NCBI RefSeq assembly: GCF_046297595.1
Contig: NZ_JBKBHT010000008.1
Span: 1-64,000 of the forward strand
Direction: 5' to 3'
Origin: Ferrovibrio sp046297595
GTDB lineage: Bacteria > Pseudomonadota > Alphaproteobacteria > Ferrovibrionales > Ferrovibrionaceae
Length of the DNA: 64,000 bases
The notes beneath the pieces were generated by a model that saw only the letters and a list, made by a program, of their open reading frames with translations, did not search any database and was not told the DNA's origin. Below are positions 24,540-32,116 of this stretch, piece after piece. Positions within the stretch are counted from its first letter, which is position 1. Each line of letters opens with the position of its first letter. The position numbers and the translations under genes are program-made.

Positions 24540-25862
24540 ATGACCACGCACGAACAGAATATGCGCATGACCCTGGTGGGGCCGGACAAGCCGGCGGGCA
24601 AGCTGCTGCGGCAATACTGGCAGCCGGCGGCCCTGATCGAGGAGCTTGATCCCGAGCGCCCGGTGCGCGCCGTGAAGCTGCTGGGCCAGGACTTCGTGTT
24701 GTTCCGCGACGAGCAGGGACGTTACGGCATGCTTGACCGCGACTGCCCGCATCGCGGTGCCGATCTGGCCTTCGGCCGGCCCGAGGATGGCGGCCTGCGC
24801 TGTCCCTTTCATGGCTGGCTGTTCGATGTGAAGGGCCAGTGCCTGCAGACCCCGGCCGAGCCGGAGAACAGCCGCCTGTGCCAACGCATCCGGCAGAAAA
24901 GTTACCCGGTGGTCCTGCGCAGCGGCATCCTGTTCGCTTACCTCGGAGACGGTGAGCCGCCGGCCTTCCCCGATTTCGACTGCTTCGTCGCGCCCGACAG
25001 CCACGTTTTCGCCTTCAAGGGCCATATCGCCTGTAACTGGCTGCAGGCCCTGGAGGTCGGCATCGATCCGGCCCATGCCTCCTTCCTGCACCGTTTCTTC
25101 GAGGACGAGGATACCAGCGCCAGTTACGGCAAGCAGTTCCGTGCCGCGTCCGCCGATTCCGACATGCCGATGACCAAGGTGCTGCGCGAATTCGACCGCC
25201 CGCAGATCGAGGTCGAGCGCACGGATTACGGCATGCGGCTGTTCGCCCTGCGCCAGATCAGCGATGCCAGCACCCATGTGCGCGTCACCAACCTGATATT
25301 CCCGCAGACGTTCAACATCCCGCTCTCGGCCGAGATGACCATCACGCAATGGCATGTACCGATCGATGATGTGAACTGCTACTGGTATGCCATCTTCACC
25401 AGCTTCGGCGCGCCGGTCGACAAGGCGCAGATGCGGGCCCAGCGGCTGGAGCTCTACACCCTGCCGGATTACATCCCGCGCCTCAACAAGGCCAACAATT
25501 ACGGCTTCGACCCGCAGCAGCAGAAGACCCAGACCTATACCGGCATGGGCTTCGACATCAACGTGCACGACCAATGGGCGGTGGAGAGCCTGGGGCCGAT
25601 CCAGGACCGCACCCGCGAGCATCTGGGCAGCACCGACAAAGCCATCATCAACTATCGTTCGATGCTGATGAAGGCCATCGACCAGGTCGAGCAGGGCGGC
25701 GAAAAGCCGCTGATGGTGCTGGATGGCGAAAGCGCCCGGGCCATCCGGGGCCCGATCACGGTGGATGGTGTTGCCCCCACGGCGCAGTGGCAGGCATACT
25801 GGCGCGAGGCCGATGCCCGTAAGCGCCGCCAGGCGCCCTGGCTGGCGCAGGCGGCCGAATAG
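24540..25862 (+). CDS. Rieske [2Fe-2S] oxygenase, phthalate dioxygenase-like
   Basis: The 440-residue protein is a Rieske non-haem iron oxygenase. The cluster ligands lie in DCPHRGADLAF and LRCPFHGWLFD (about residues 64-90). The iron motif is DPAHASFLH (about residues 176-184), preceded by NWLQALEVGI as in phthalate 4,5-dioxygenase-type enzymes. These usually work as homotrimers with a separate reductase; no reductase or beta subunit is adjacent. The ATG at 24540 is chosen because the longer frame would run through the IclR promoter region. A GS-like ligase follows after 28 bases. Confidence 0.85.
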   Translation: MTTHEQNMRMTLVGPDKPAGKLLRQYWQPAALIEELDPERPVRAVKLLGQDFVLFRDEQGRYGMLDRDCPHRGADLAFGRPEDGGLRCPFHGWLFDVKGQCLQTPAEPENSRLCQRIRQKSYPVVLRSGILFAYLGDGEPPAFPDFDCFVAPDSHVFAFKGHIACNWLQALEVGIDPAHASFLHRFFEDEDTSASYGKQFRAASADSDMPMTKVLREFDRPQIEVERTDYGMRLFALRQISDASTHVRVTNLIFPQTFNIPLSAEMTITQWHVPIDDVNCYWYAIFTSFGAPVDKAQMRAQRLELYTLPDYIPRLNKANNYGFDPQQQKTQTYTGMGFDINVHDQWAVESLGPIQDRTREHLGSTDKAIINYRSMLMKAIDQVEQGGEKPLMVLDGESARAIRGPITVDGVAPTAQWQAYWREADARKRRQAPWLAQAAE

Positions 25863-25890
25863 CGGCGATTTTGCGTTGGGGGACAGCAGC

Positions 25891-27327
25891 GTGAGTTTTG
25901 TCGAACGGCACGGCCTGTGGACGCCGGAGCAGAAAAAGGCGGCCGAGGCCGTCGAACGCGAGGTGGCCGGCCGCGGTCTGGGCGTGGTGCGGTTTTCCTT
26001 CGCCGACCAGCACGGCATCCTGCGCGGCAAGACGGTGGTGGCCGAGGAACTGCCGGGCGCAATGCGCGCAGGCGTCGGCTTCACCACCACTTTGCTGGCC
26101 AAGGACACCGCGCACCGCACGGTGTTTCCGGTCTTCACCCAGGGCGGCGGTTTCGGCCTGCCGGAAATGCAGGGTGCCGCCGACATCCTGATGGTGCCCG
26201 ATCCCACCACATTCAAGATACTGCCCTGGGCGCCGCATAGCGGCTGGCTGCTCTGCGACCTTTATTTCGCCGATGGCCGTCCGGTGCCATTTTCGACGCG
26301 CCGGATTTTCCGCGACACGCTGACCCGGCTGAACGAGCAGGGCTACGATTATGTCTCGGGCCTGGAAGTCGAGTTCCATGTCTTCAAACTCGAAGACCCG
26401 AAGCTGAAGCCCGAAGATGCCGGCCAGCCCGGCAATCCACCCGAGGTGAGCCTGCTGACGCAGGGCTATCAGTATCTGACCGAGCAGCGCTACGACCAGT
26501 ATGACGAGATTTATGAAATCCTGCGCAAGGACGTGCAGGCGCTGGGTCTGCCGCTGCGGTCGCTGGAGGTCGAGTTCGGGCCCAGCCAGGCGGAATTCAC
26601 CTTCCGCCCGGGCGCCAATCTCGAATCCGCCGATACCATGGTGCTGTTCCGCTCGGCGGCCAAGCAGATCGCGCGCCGGCATGGTTATCACGTCACCTTC
26701 ATGTGCCGGCCGAAGCTGCCCAACGTGTTTTCCTCGGGCTGGCATCTGCACCAGTCGCTGAAGGATCGCAAGACCGGCGCCAATGCCTTCATCCCGGAGG
26801 AAGACGGCCAGCCGCTGTCGAAACTCGGCCGGCATTTCCTCGCCGGCCTGCTGGAGCATGCGCCGGCCTCGGCCGCTTTCGCCGCGCCCACGATCAACGC
26901 CTATCGCCGCTATCGCCCCTATTCGCTGGCACCCGACCGCGCCATCTGGGGCCGCGATAATCGCGGCGTGATGTGCCGCGTGCTGGGCGCCAAGGGCGAT
27001 CCGGCCAGCCGCATCGAAAACCGCCTGGGCGAACCGGCGGCCAATCCCTATCTCTACATGGCGTCGCAGCTGATCGCCGGCATGGACGGCATGGCGAAAC
27101 AGGCCGAACCGCCGCCCTCGGCCGATGTGCCCTATGAAACGCCGGCCCCGATGCTGCCGCGTTCGCTAGAGTCTGCGTTGGCTGCCCTGCGCGCCAGCGC
27201 CTGCTATCGTGGCGGCTTCGGCGACCGCTTCGTCGACTATTTCCTGCATATCAAGGAAGCCGAGATCGCGCGCTACCAGCTCGAGGTGAGCGAATGGGAG
27301 CATCGCGAATATTTCGAGATGTTCTAA
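25891..27327 (+). CDS. Glutamine synthetase-family amide ligase
   Basis: The 478-residue protein has the glutamine synthetase catalytic fold: GLEVEFHVF (metal-binding glutamates, about residue 155), LEVEFGPSQAEFTF, SSGWHLHQSL (the family's SGxHxH pattern), NAYRRYRPYSLAPDRAIWG and RIENRLGEPAANPYLYMASQ. It is not a housekeeping GlnA: the N-terminus and insertions differ. Relatives (PuuA, gamma-glutamylmethylamide synthetase, gamma-glutamylanilide synthase) ligate glutamate to an amine using ATP. Beside a Rieske oxygenase it may activate an amine substrate, as in aniline catabolism (inference). The start is GTG. Its stop overlaps the next start by one base. Confidence 0.8.
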   Translation: MSFVERHGLWTPEQKKAAEAVEREVAGRGLGVVRFSFADQHGILRGKTVVAEELPGAMRAGVGFTTTLLAKDTAHRTVFPVFTQGGGFGLPEMQGAADILMVPDPTTFKILPWAPHSGWLLCDLYFADGRPVPFSTRRIFRDTLTRLNEQGYDYVSGLEVEFHVFKLEDPKLKPEDAGQPGNPPEVSLLTQGYQYLTEQRYDQYDEIYEILRKDVQALGLPLRSLEVEFGPSQAEFTFRPGANLESADTMVLFRSAAKQIARRHGYHVTFMCRPKLPNVFSSGWHLHQSLKDRKTGANAFIPEEDGQPLSKLGRHFLAGLLEHAPASAAFAAPTINAYRRYRPYSLAPDRAIWGRDNRGVMCRVLGAKGDPASRIENRLGEPAANPYLYMASQLIAGMDGMAKQAEPPPSADVPYETPAPMLPRSLESALAALRASACYRGGFGDRFVDYFLHIKEAEIARYQLEVSEWEHREYFEMF

Positions 27328-27953
27328 TGACGCTGCTCAGCCTGTTTGCCACCCGCATCTATTCGGCGCCGTTGAAAAAGAACGGCCTCGAGCGTTTCAA
27401 CCGCGACCTGATCGACGAATGCGACGGCCTGCGTTCGGCCGATACTGCCGGACAGGCCTGGAGCGCGAAGAACTATCCGGGCGGCTATACCTCCTATGGC
27501 AGCCACGACAAGCTGCATTGCATTTCCTCGGGCTTTGCAGCGCTGGAAAAGGCCATCGCGCCGCATGTGAGGGCTTATGCGAAGCAGCTGGGCTACGACA
27601 TGCGCGGTCGTCGGCTGGAAATGACCGATTGCTGGGTCAACATGATGGCCGGCCCGGTCACCCACGGCCTGCATCTGCATCCCCTGAGTTTCATCAGCGG
27701 TACATATTACGTGCAGGCCCCGCGCGGCGCGGCGGCAATCAAGTTCGAGGACCCACGGCTCGACCGACTGATGGCAGCGCCGCCCAAACGCGACGACCTG
27801 CCGCCGCGCGAAAGGCTGCATTACAGCGTCAAGCCGAAGGCGGGCAGCCTGGTGCTGTTCGAAAGCTGGCTGCGCCATGAGGTGCCGCCCAGCTTTACAA
27901 AGCAGGAACGGATTTCGATCAGCTTCAACTACGCTTGGCGCGACCAATCCTGA
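27327..27953 (+). CDS. Putative 2OG-Fe(II) oxygenase (TIGR02466-like)
   Basis: The 208-residue protein resembles the family of putative 2-oxoglutarate/Fe(II) oxygenases. It has CWVNMMAGPVTHGLHLHP, then SFISGTYYVQAP and IKFEDPRL, with a distal LRHEVPPS and RISISFNYAW. The HxH, the later His and the Arg are candidates for iron and 2OG binding; the acidic ligand is less clear. The start overlaps the ligase stop by one base (TAATG), so the two are translationally coupled. No substrate is known for this group; here it may modify the ligase product. Confidence 0.7.
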   Translation: MTLLSLFATRIYSAPLKKNGLERFNRDLIDECDGLRSADTAGQAWSAKNYPGGYTSYGSHDKLHCISSGFAALEKAIAPHVRAYAKQLGYDMRGRRLEMTDCWVNMMAGPVTHGLHLHPLSFISGTYYVQAPRGAAAIKFEDPRLDRLMAAPPKRDDLPPRERLHYSVKPKAGSLVLFESWLRHEVPPSFTKQERISISFNYAWRDQS

Positions 27954-28045
27954 AATTGGTGCAGCGGAAGCGAGGCGCTTGAAATCGCGGCGCGCTGCGC
28001 CACACTCAAGCGGCGTCGTTCCAACCAGCTTCCGGTATCCCAGAC

Positions 28046-29155
28046 ATGTCCGCCCTGTTCGAGCCTTTGCAGCTGCGCTCCGTCACGCTGCCCAACCGCA
28101 TCGTGCTGTCGCCGATGTGCCAGTATTCCGCCACCGATGGCGTGCCGAACGAGTGGCACCGCATCCATCTCGGCCGCTATGCCGCCGCCGGCCTGGGCCT
28201 GATCATGGCCGAGGCCACCCATGTCAGTGCCCAGGGCCGCATCACGCCCGGCTGCCTCGGCCTCTATAACGCCGTGCAGGAGGCTGAATTCGCCGCCATT
28301 GCCGCCGATCTCAAGCATTTTGGCCGCGCCCCGGTGGCGATCCAGCTGGCCCATGCCGGCCGCAAGGCCTCCACCGACCTGCCCTGGCGCGGCGGCAAAC
28401 CACTGATCGGCCCGGAAGCCTGGCTGACCGAGGCGCCAAGCGCGTTGCCCCACGGCGAAGGCTGGCATGTGCCGCAGGCGCTGGATGAGGAAAGCCTGGC
28501 GCGGGTGAAGCGTGACTTCGTCGAAGCGACGCAACGCGCCGACCGCGCCGGCATCGATCTGATCGAGCTGCATGGTGCCCATGGTTACCTGCTGCACCAG
28601 TTCGTCTCGCCGATTTCCAACCGGCGCAACGACTCTTACGGCGGCAGCCTGGACAACCGCCTGCGCTTCCCGCTGGAAGTGTTCGAAGCCGTGCGCGCCG
28701 CCTGGCCCGCGCACAAGCCGCTGGGCATGCGCATCACCGGCAGCGACTGGATGGGCGCCGAAGGCCTGGAGATTGCCGATGCGATCCGTTTCGCGTCAGC
28801 GCTTAAAGAGCTGGGCTGCGATTTCGTCGATGTCTCGTCCGGCGGCGTTTCGCTGCAGCAGAAGATCGTCACCGGGCCGGGCTATCAGGTGCCGTTTGCC
28901 GAGGCCGTGAAGAAAGCTACCGGGATGGTCACCATGGCGGTCGGCCTGATCACCGAGCCGGCGCAGGCCGAAGCCATCGTGGCGGAAGGTCGTGCCGACC
29001 TGGTGGCGATGGCCCGCGCCCTGCTCAACGATCCCTTCTGGCCCTGGCGCGCCGCCGATGCGCTGGGCGCGGATGTCCATGTGCCGCCGCAATATCTGCG
29101 CGGCCGGGTGCGTGGCGTGGATACGCCGCGCGAAATGCTGAAGGCCGTGCGCTGA
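28046..29155 (+). CDS. NADH:flavin oxidoreductase, Old Yellow Enzyme family (YqjM-like)
   Basis: This 369-residue TIM-barrel FMN enzyme begins MSALFEPLQLRSVTLPNRIV, followed by LSPMCQYSATDG (YqjM-type Cys position), IQLAHAGRKAS (with His), ELHGAHGYLLHQF, SPISNRRNDSYGGS and, near the C-terminus, GRADLVAMARALLNDPFWPW. YqjM-class enzymes reduce activated C=C bonds with NADPH. It lies 92 bases downstream of the 2OG oxygenase gene on the same strand and could belong to the same pathway, or be an independent stress gene. Confidence 0.88.
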   Translation: MSALFEPLQLRSVTLPNRIVLSPMCQYSATDGVPNEWHRIHLGRYAAAGLGLIMAEATHVSAQGRITPGCLGLYNAVQEAEFAAIAADLKHFGRAPVAIQLAHAGRKASTDLPWRGGKPLIGPEAWLTEAPSALPHGEGWHVPQALDEESLARVKRDFVEATQRADRAGIDLIELHGAHGYLLHQFVSPISNRRNDSYGGSLDNRLRFPLEVFEAVRAAWPAHKPLGMRITGSDWMGAEGLEIADAIRFASALKELGCDFVDVSSGGVSLQQKIVTGPGYQVPFAEAVKKATGMVTMAVGLITEPAQAEAIVAEGRADLVAMARALLNDPFWPWRAADALGADVHVPPQYLRGRVRGVDTPREMLKAVR

Positions 29156-29229
29156 CGTAACGACAGTCTTGCCGTTGGCCTCGTCCCGTCCTATTCAGGA
29201 TTTGGCCGTCCGGATGAGCCGGGCGGCCA

Positions 29230-29379
29230 CGTTCTCAGGGCGGGGTGAAAGTCCCCACCGGCGGTAAGCATCTTCGGATGCAAGCCCGCGAGCGCCTGGT
29301 CGCTTTCATGCGGTGGCCGGGGTCAGCAGATTCGGTGCAAGGCCGAAGCCGACGGTTACAGTCCGGATGGAAGAGAACG
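29230..29379 (+). promoter_or_regulatory. FMN riboswitch (RFN element)
   Basis: The element closes with P1 CGTTCTC (29230-29236) pairing with GAGAACG (29373-29379). The highly conserved GGGCGGGGTGAAAGTCCCC (29239-29257) and ACCGGCGGTAA follow, and near the 3' side GACGGTTACAGTCCGGATGG (29351-29370), all hallmarks of RFN. It lies in the leader of ribH2. No poly-U terminator follows, so control is probably at translation. Confidence 0.96.
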
Positions 29380-29433
29380 GTGCGCAGTCCGTGTCGGACG
29401 GCTGTGCGGCTTTGCGCCGCGCGGACGGCCGCG

Positions 29434-29473
29434 CCTCTGTCGCCGTGCGCCCTGATTCTGGCAATGGCAGAGG
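29434..29473 (+). promoter_or_regulatory. Possible Shine-Dalgarno sequestering helix of the ribH leader
   Basis: CCTCTGTC (29434-29441) can pair with GGCAGAGG (29466-29473), which includes the start of the ribosome-binding site AGAGGAAAGG. A competing hairpin, GCGCGG (29419-29424) with CCGCGC (29429-29434), shares the base at 29434. This is the expected layout for an FMN-dependent translational switch, but it is a by-hand fold. Confidence 0.45.
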
Positions 29474-29486
29474 AAAGGACGCCATC

Positions 29487-29999
29487 ATGAATCAGAGCCA
29501 AGCAGAACATACCTCCTCATCGTTCCGTCTCGATGCTGGCGGCAGCCAGGCCATCAGGGTCGCCTTCGTGCAATCCTGCTGGCATCGCGACATCGTGGAC
29601 AAAGCCTGGGACAGTTTCCTGGCCGAAATGGGTAGGGCCGGCCTGCGCCAGGGCAGTATCGACCGTTTCGAACTGCCCGGCGCCTTCGAAATCCCGCTGC
29701 AGGCCAAATTGCTGGCCCAGGGCGGGCGGTATCAGGCCATCGTCGCCGCCGGTTTCGTGGTGGATGGCGGCATCTATCGGCATGATTTTGTGGCCGATGC
29801 CGTGATCAAGGGCCTGATGCAGGTGCAGCTCGAAACCGGCGTGCCGGTGTTGAGCTGCGTGCTCACGCCGCTGCGCTTCCACGAGCATGAGGAACATCGG
29901 CGTTTCTTCGCCGATCATTTCGTGGTGAAGGGCCGCGAGGTGGCGCTGGCCTGCGCGGCGACGCTGAAGAATATCGGCAGTATCAGGAAGGCGGCCTGA
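29487..29999 (+). CDS. ribH: 6,7-dimethyl-8-ribityllumazine synthase, type II (RibH2)
   Basis: The 170-residue protein makes lumazine, the penultimate riboflavin precursor. It matches the RibH2 type seen in Brucella and Mesorhizobium: VAFVQSCWHRDIVDKAWDSF, FELPGAFEIPLQAKLLAQ, VDGGIYRHDFVADAVIKGLM and VPVLSCVLTPLRFHEHEEHR. Type II enzymes are often decamers. Start ATG 29487 has AGAGGAAAGGA upstream. It stands alone, away from other rib genes, behind an FMN riboswitch, as in other alphaproteobacteria. This suggests a second lumazine synthase in the genome. Confidence 0.93.
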   Translation: MNQSQAEHTSSSFRLDAGGSQAIRVAFVQSCWHRDIVDKAWDSFLAEMGRAGLRQGSIDRFELPGAFEIPLQAKLLAQGGRYQAIVAAGFVVDGGIYRHDFVADAVIKGLMQVQLETGVPVLSCVLTPLRFHEHEEHRRFFADHFVVKGREVALACAATLKNIGSIRKAA

Positions 30000-30004
30000 G
30001 GTGG

Positions 30005-30032
30005 GAGGCCTCGCCGGCAACGGCGGGGCCTC
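30005..30032. terminator. Hairpin between convergent ribH and aminotransferase genes
   Basis: GAGGCCTCGCCG (30005-30016) pairs with CGGCGGGGCCTC (30021-30032) with one G-T pair and loop GCAA. It is followed on the plus strand by a weak pyrimidine tract and overlaps the last base pairs of the aminotransferase gene. A terminator serving one or both genes is likely. Confidence 0.5.
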
Positions 30033-31212
30033 AGCCCTTCTTTACGAACTTTGCGATCCGCTCCACCGCACCGTCCAGCTTGTCGTAGCTCTTGGCGAAG
30101 CAGAAGCGCACCACGCTGCGCACATGGTCTTCGGCATAGAAGGCGCTGACCGGGATGGCGGCCACCTTCGCCTGTTCCACCATGCGGGTGCAGAAATCCG
30201 CATCGTCGATGGCGTTGCTGCCTTTGGCCGCGTAGATCGGCGCCAGGTCGACATTCAGGAAATAGGTCGCCTTGCTGGGCAGCACGGTGAGGCCGGCTTC
30301 GGTCAAACCCGCCGCGAAGCGGTCGCGCGCCGTTTGCAGGGTCTGGCGCATGCCGGCGAAATATTCGTCCGTCTTGCCCAGGCCATAGGCCACGGCGGTC
30401 TGCAGGTTGGGCGGCGTGGTGAAGGTGACATACTGGTGCGCCTTGGCCAGCACCTTCATGATCTGCGGCGCGGCGCAGACGAAACCGACCTTCCAGCCGG
30501 TGAGCGAAAAGATCTTGCCGGCCGAGCCGATCTTGATGCAGCGCTCGCGCAGGCCCGGCATGGCGATCAGCGGCGTATGCGTCAGGCCATCGAACAGCAC
30601 ATGCTCCCAGACTTCGTCGCAGATCGCGATGGCATCGTATTTCACCAGGAAGCGGCCCAGCAGCTCCAGATCCTCGCGCGTGAAGACCGTGGCGGTGGGA
30701 TTGAGCGGGTTGTTGAACACCACCGCCTTGGTCTTCGGCGAGAAGGCGGCCTCCAGCGCGGCCTCGTCCAGCCGCCAGTGCGGCGGCCGCAGGGTGACGA
30801 ATTTGGCGATGCCGCCGGCGCGCTGCACCAGCGGCAGATAGGCATCGTACATCGGCTGGAACAGCACGACCTCGTCGCCTGGCTCGATCAGCGCCAGCAG
30901 GCTGTCGGCCAGGGCCTCGGTGGCGCCCGAGGTGATCATCACTTCCGACTGCCAGTCGAGGTCGAGTTTGTGAAAGCGTTTGTAATGCTCGGCCACAGCC
31001 TGGCGCAAATCGGGCAGGCCCATCATCGGCGGGTACTGGTTCCAGCCCGATACGACTGCTTGCGCTGCCTTGGCGCGCACATCCTCGGGGCCCGGATCGT
31101 CGGGGAAGCCCTGGCCAAGGTTGATCGCGTCATGCTGCAGCGCCAGCCGCGACATGGTCTCGAAGATCGTGGTGGGCGCGTCGGCAAAGATCGGGTTCAG
31201 GCGGGTGGTCAT
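30031..31212 (-). CDS. PLP-dependent class I/II aminotransferase
   Basis: The 393-residue enzyme is a fold-type I aminotransferase. NLGQGFPDDPGP near the N-terminus, FNNPLNPTATVF (substrate/PLP pocket), CDEVWEHVLFDG and GSAGKIFSLTGWKVGF, with the Schiff-base Lys near residue 235, are seen. The closest familiar types are methionine/kynurenine aminotransferases (YbdL/KAT-like). I chose ATG 31212 (MTTRLNPIF); an in-frame upstream ATG at 31248 would add 12 residues with no family support. It converges on ribH. Confidence 0.85.
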   Translation of the reverse strand: MTTRLNPIFADAPTTIFETMSRLALQHDAINLGQGFPDDPGPEDVRAKAAQAVVSGWNQYPPMMGLPDLRQAVAEHYKRFHKLDLDWQSEVMITSGATEALADSLLALIEPGDEVVLFQPMYDAYLPLVQRAGGIAKFVTLRPPHWRLDEAALEAAFSPKTKAVVFNNPLNPTATVFTREDLELLGRFLVKYDAIAICDEVWEHVLFDGLTHTPLIAMPGLRERCIKIGSAGKIFSLTGWKVGFVCAAPQIMKVLAKAHQYVTFTTPPNLQTAVAYGLGKTDEYFAGMRQTLQTARDRFAAGLTEAGLTVLPSKATYFLNVDLAPIYAAKGSNAIDDADFCTRMVEQAKVAAIPVSAFYAEDHVRSVVRFCFAKSYDKLDGAVERIAKFVKKG

Positions 31213-31288
31213 GGCGACGGACAAGCTGGTTTTCAGGGATGGCGCCATGTAGCACGCGGCCGGGCCGGCCAAAAGCCCCAGAAAGCCC

Positions 31289-32116
31289 TCAGGCCACGTT
31301 AACCCGCTTCATTTGCCGCCGCCGCAACAGGCCGAGCGTCAGCGCCACCAGCAGCGAACCGGCAATGCCCAGCATGAAGGCGGTAAAGCGCGGCAGGCCA
31401 GCGGCGGCAAAAGCGGGTCCGAGCAGGATCAGGCAGCAGAAAAAGGGGATATGGCTGACCATGCCGATCTGAGTCGCGCGCATGGCGGCCCGGATGCCGG
31501 CCGCATCCAGACGACGCGGCAGGAACCAGCAGACCGCCAGCAGGGCAACCGGAAAAGACGCGAAGATGCCGGCGATGCGCGGGCCGAACAACTCGGCCAG
31601 CAGGCTGACGCCAATTACCAGTATGCCCGCCATGGCGCCGCGCAGCACGATCTCGAACAGCGGCGAGCGACTGCGCGCGGCCGGCGCGGTCAGCAATACA
31701 TTACGGCCGGCCAGCCAGGCGACCAGCGCGGCGGTGGCCAGGATGCCCAGCGAGATGAAGATGCTGGCGGGCAGCAGGCGGATCGCCAGCCCGACCACGA
31801 ACCATGTGCCCAGGGCACAGGCCAGCACGGCCGGCATCGGCAGGTAACGCACCAGGCCAATCACCACGGCGATGAATAGCAGCACGGCGCCGATGGTGGC
31901 CAGGCTGCCCTGCGCGGCGGTGGCGATGAAGCCGGCATCATGCTGCAACAGCAGGAACAGATAAGCCGGCGCGGTGACGATCGGCAGGGCCAGCACGATG
32001 CCGCCGATGAAGGGCGAGCTGCGTTCCATCAGCGCGATCACGCCGCCGACGAAGCCGGCGGTGGCGAGGCCGCGGGCCAGCACCGCCAGCCACGCGATAT
32101 CGGGAATCTCTGTCAT
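31289..32116 (-). CDS. Multi-pass membrane protein of unknown function
   Basis: I do not recognise this 275-residue protein. It has about eight hydrophobic segments, with recognisable stretches GFVGGVIALMERSSPFIGGI and FGPRIAGIFASFPVALLAVC; two similar halves (each with a P-containing loop in a hydrophobic stretch) hint at an internal duplication. It begins MTEIPDIAWLAVLARGL. Its start overlaps the end of the DHA2 transporter gene by four bases, so the two are translationally coupled and may act together, perhaps in export. A longer frame through both genes is a reading-frame artefact. Confidence 0.65.
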   Translation of the reverse strand: MTEIPDIAWLAVLARGLATAGFVGGVIALMERSSPFIGGIVLALPIVTAPAYLFLLLQHDAGFIATAAQGSLATIGAVLLFIAVVIGLVRYLPMPAVLACALGTWFVVGLAIRLLPASIFISLGILATAALVAWLAGRNVLLTAPAARSRSPLFEIVLRGAMAGILVIGVSLLAELFGPRIAGIFASFPVALLAVCWFLPRRLDAAGIRAAMRATQIGMVSHIPFFCCLILLGPAFAAAGLPRFTAFMLGIAGSLLVALTLGLLRRRQMKRVNVA

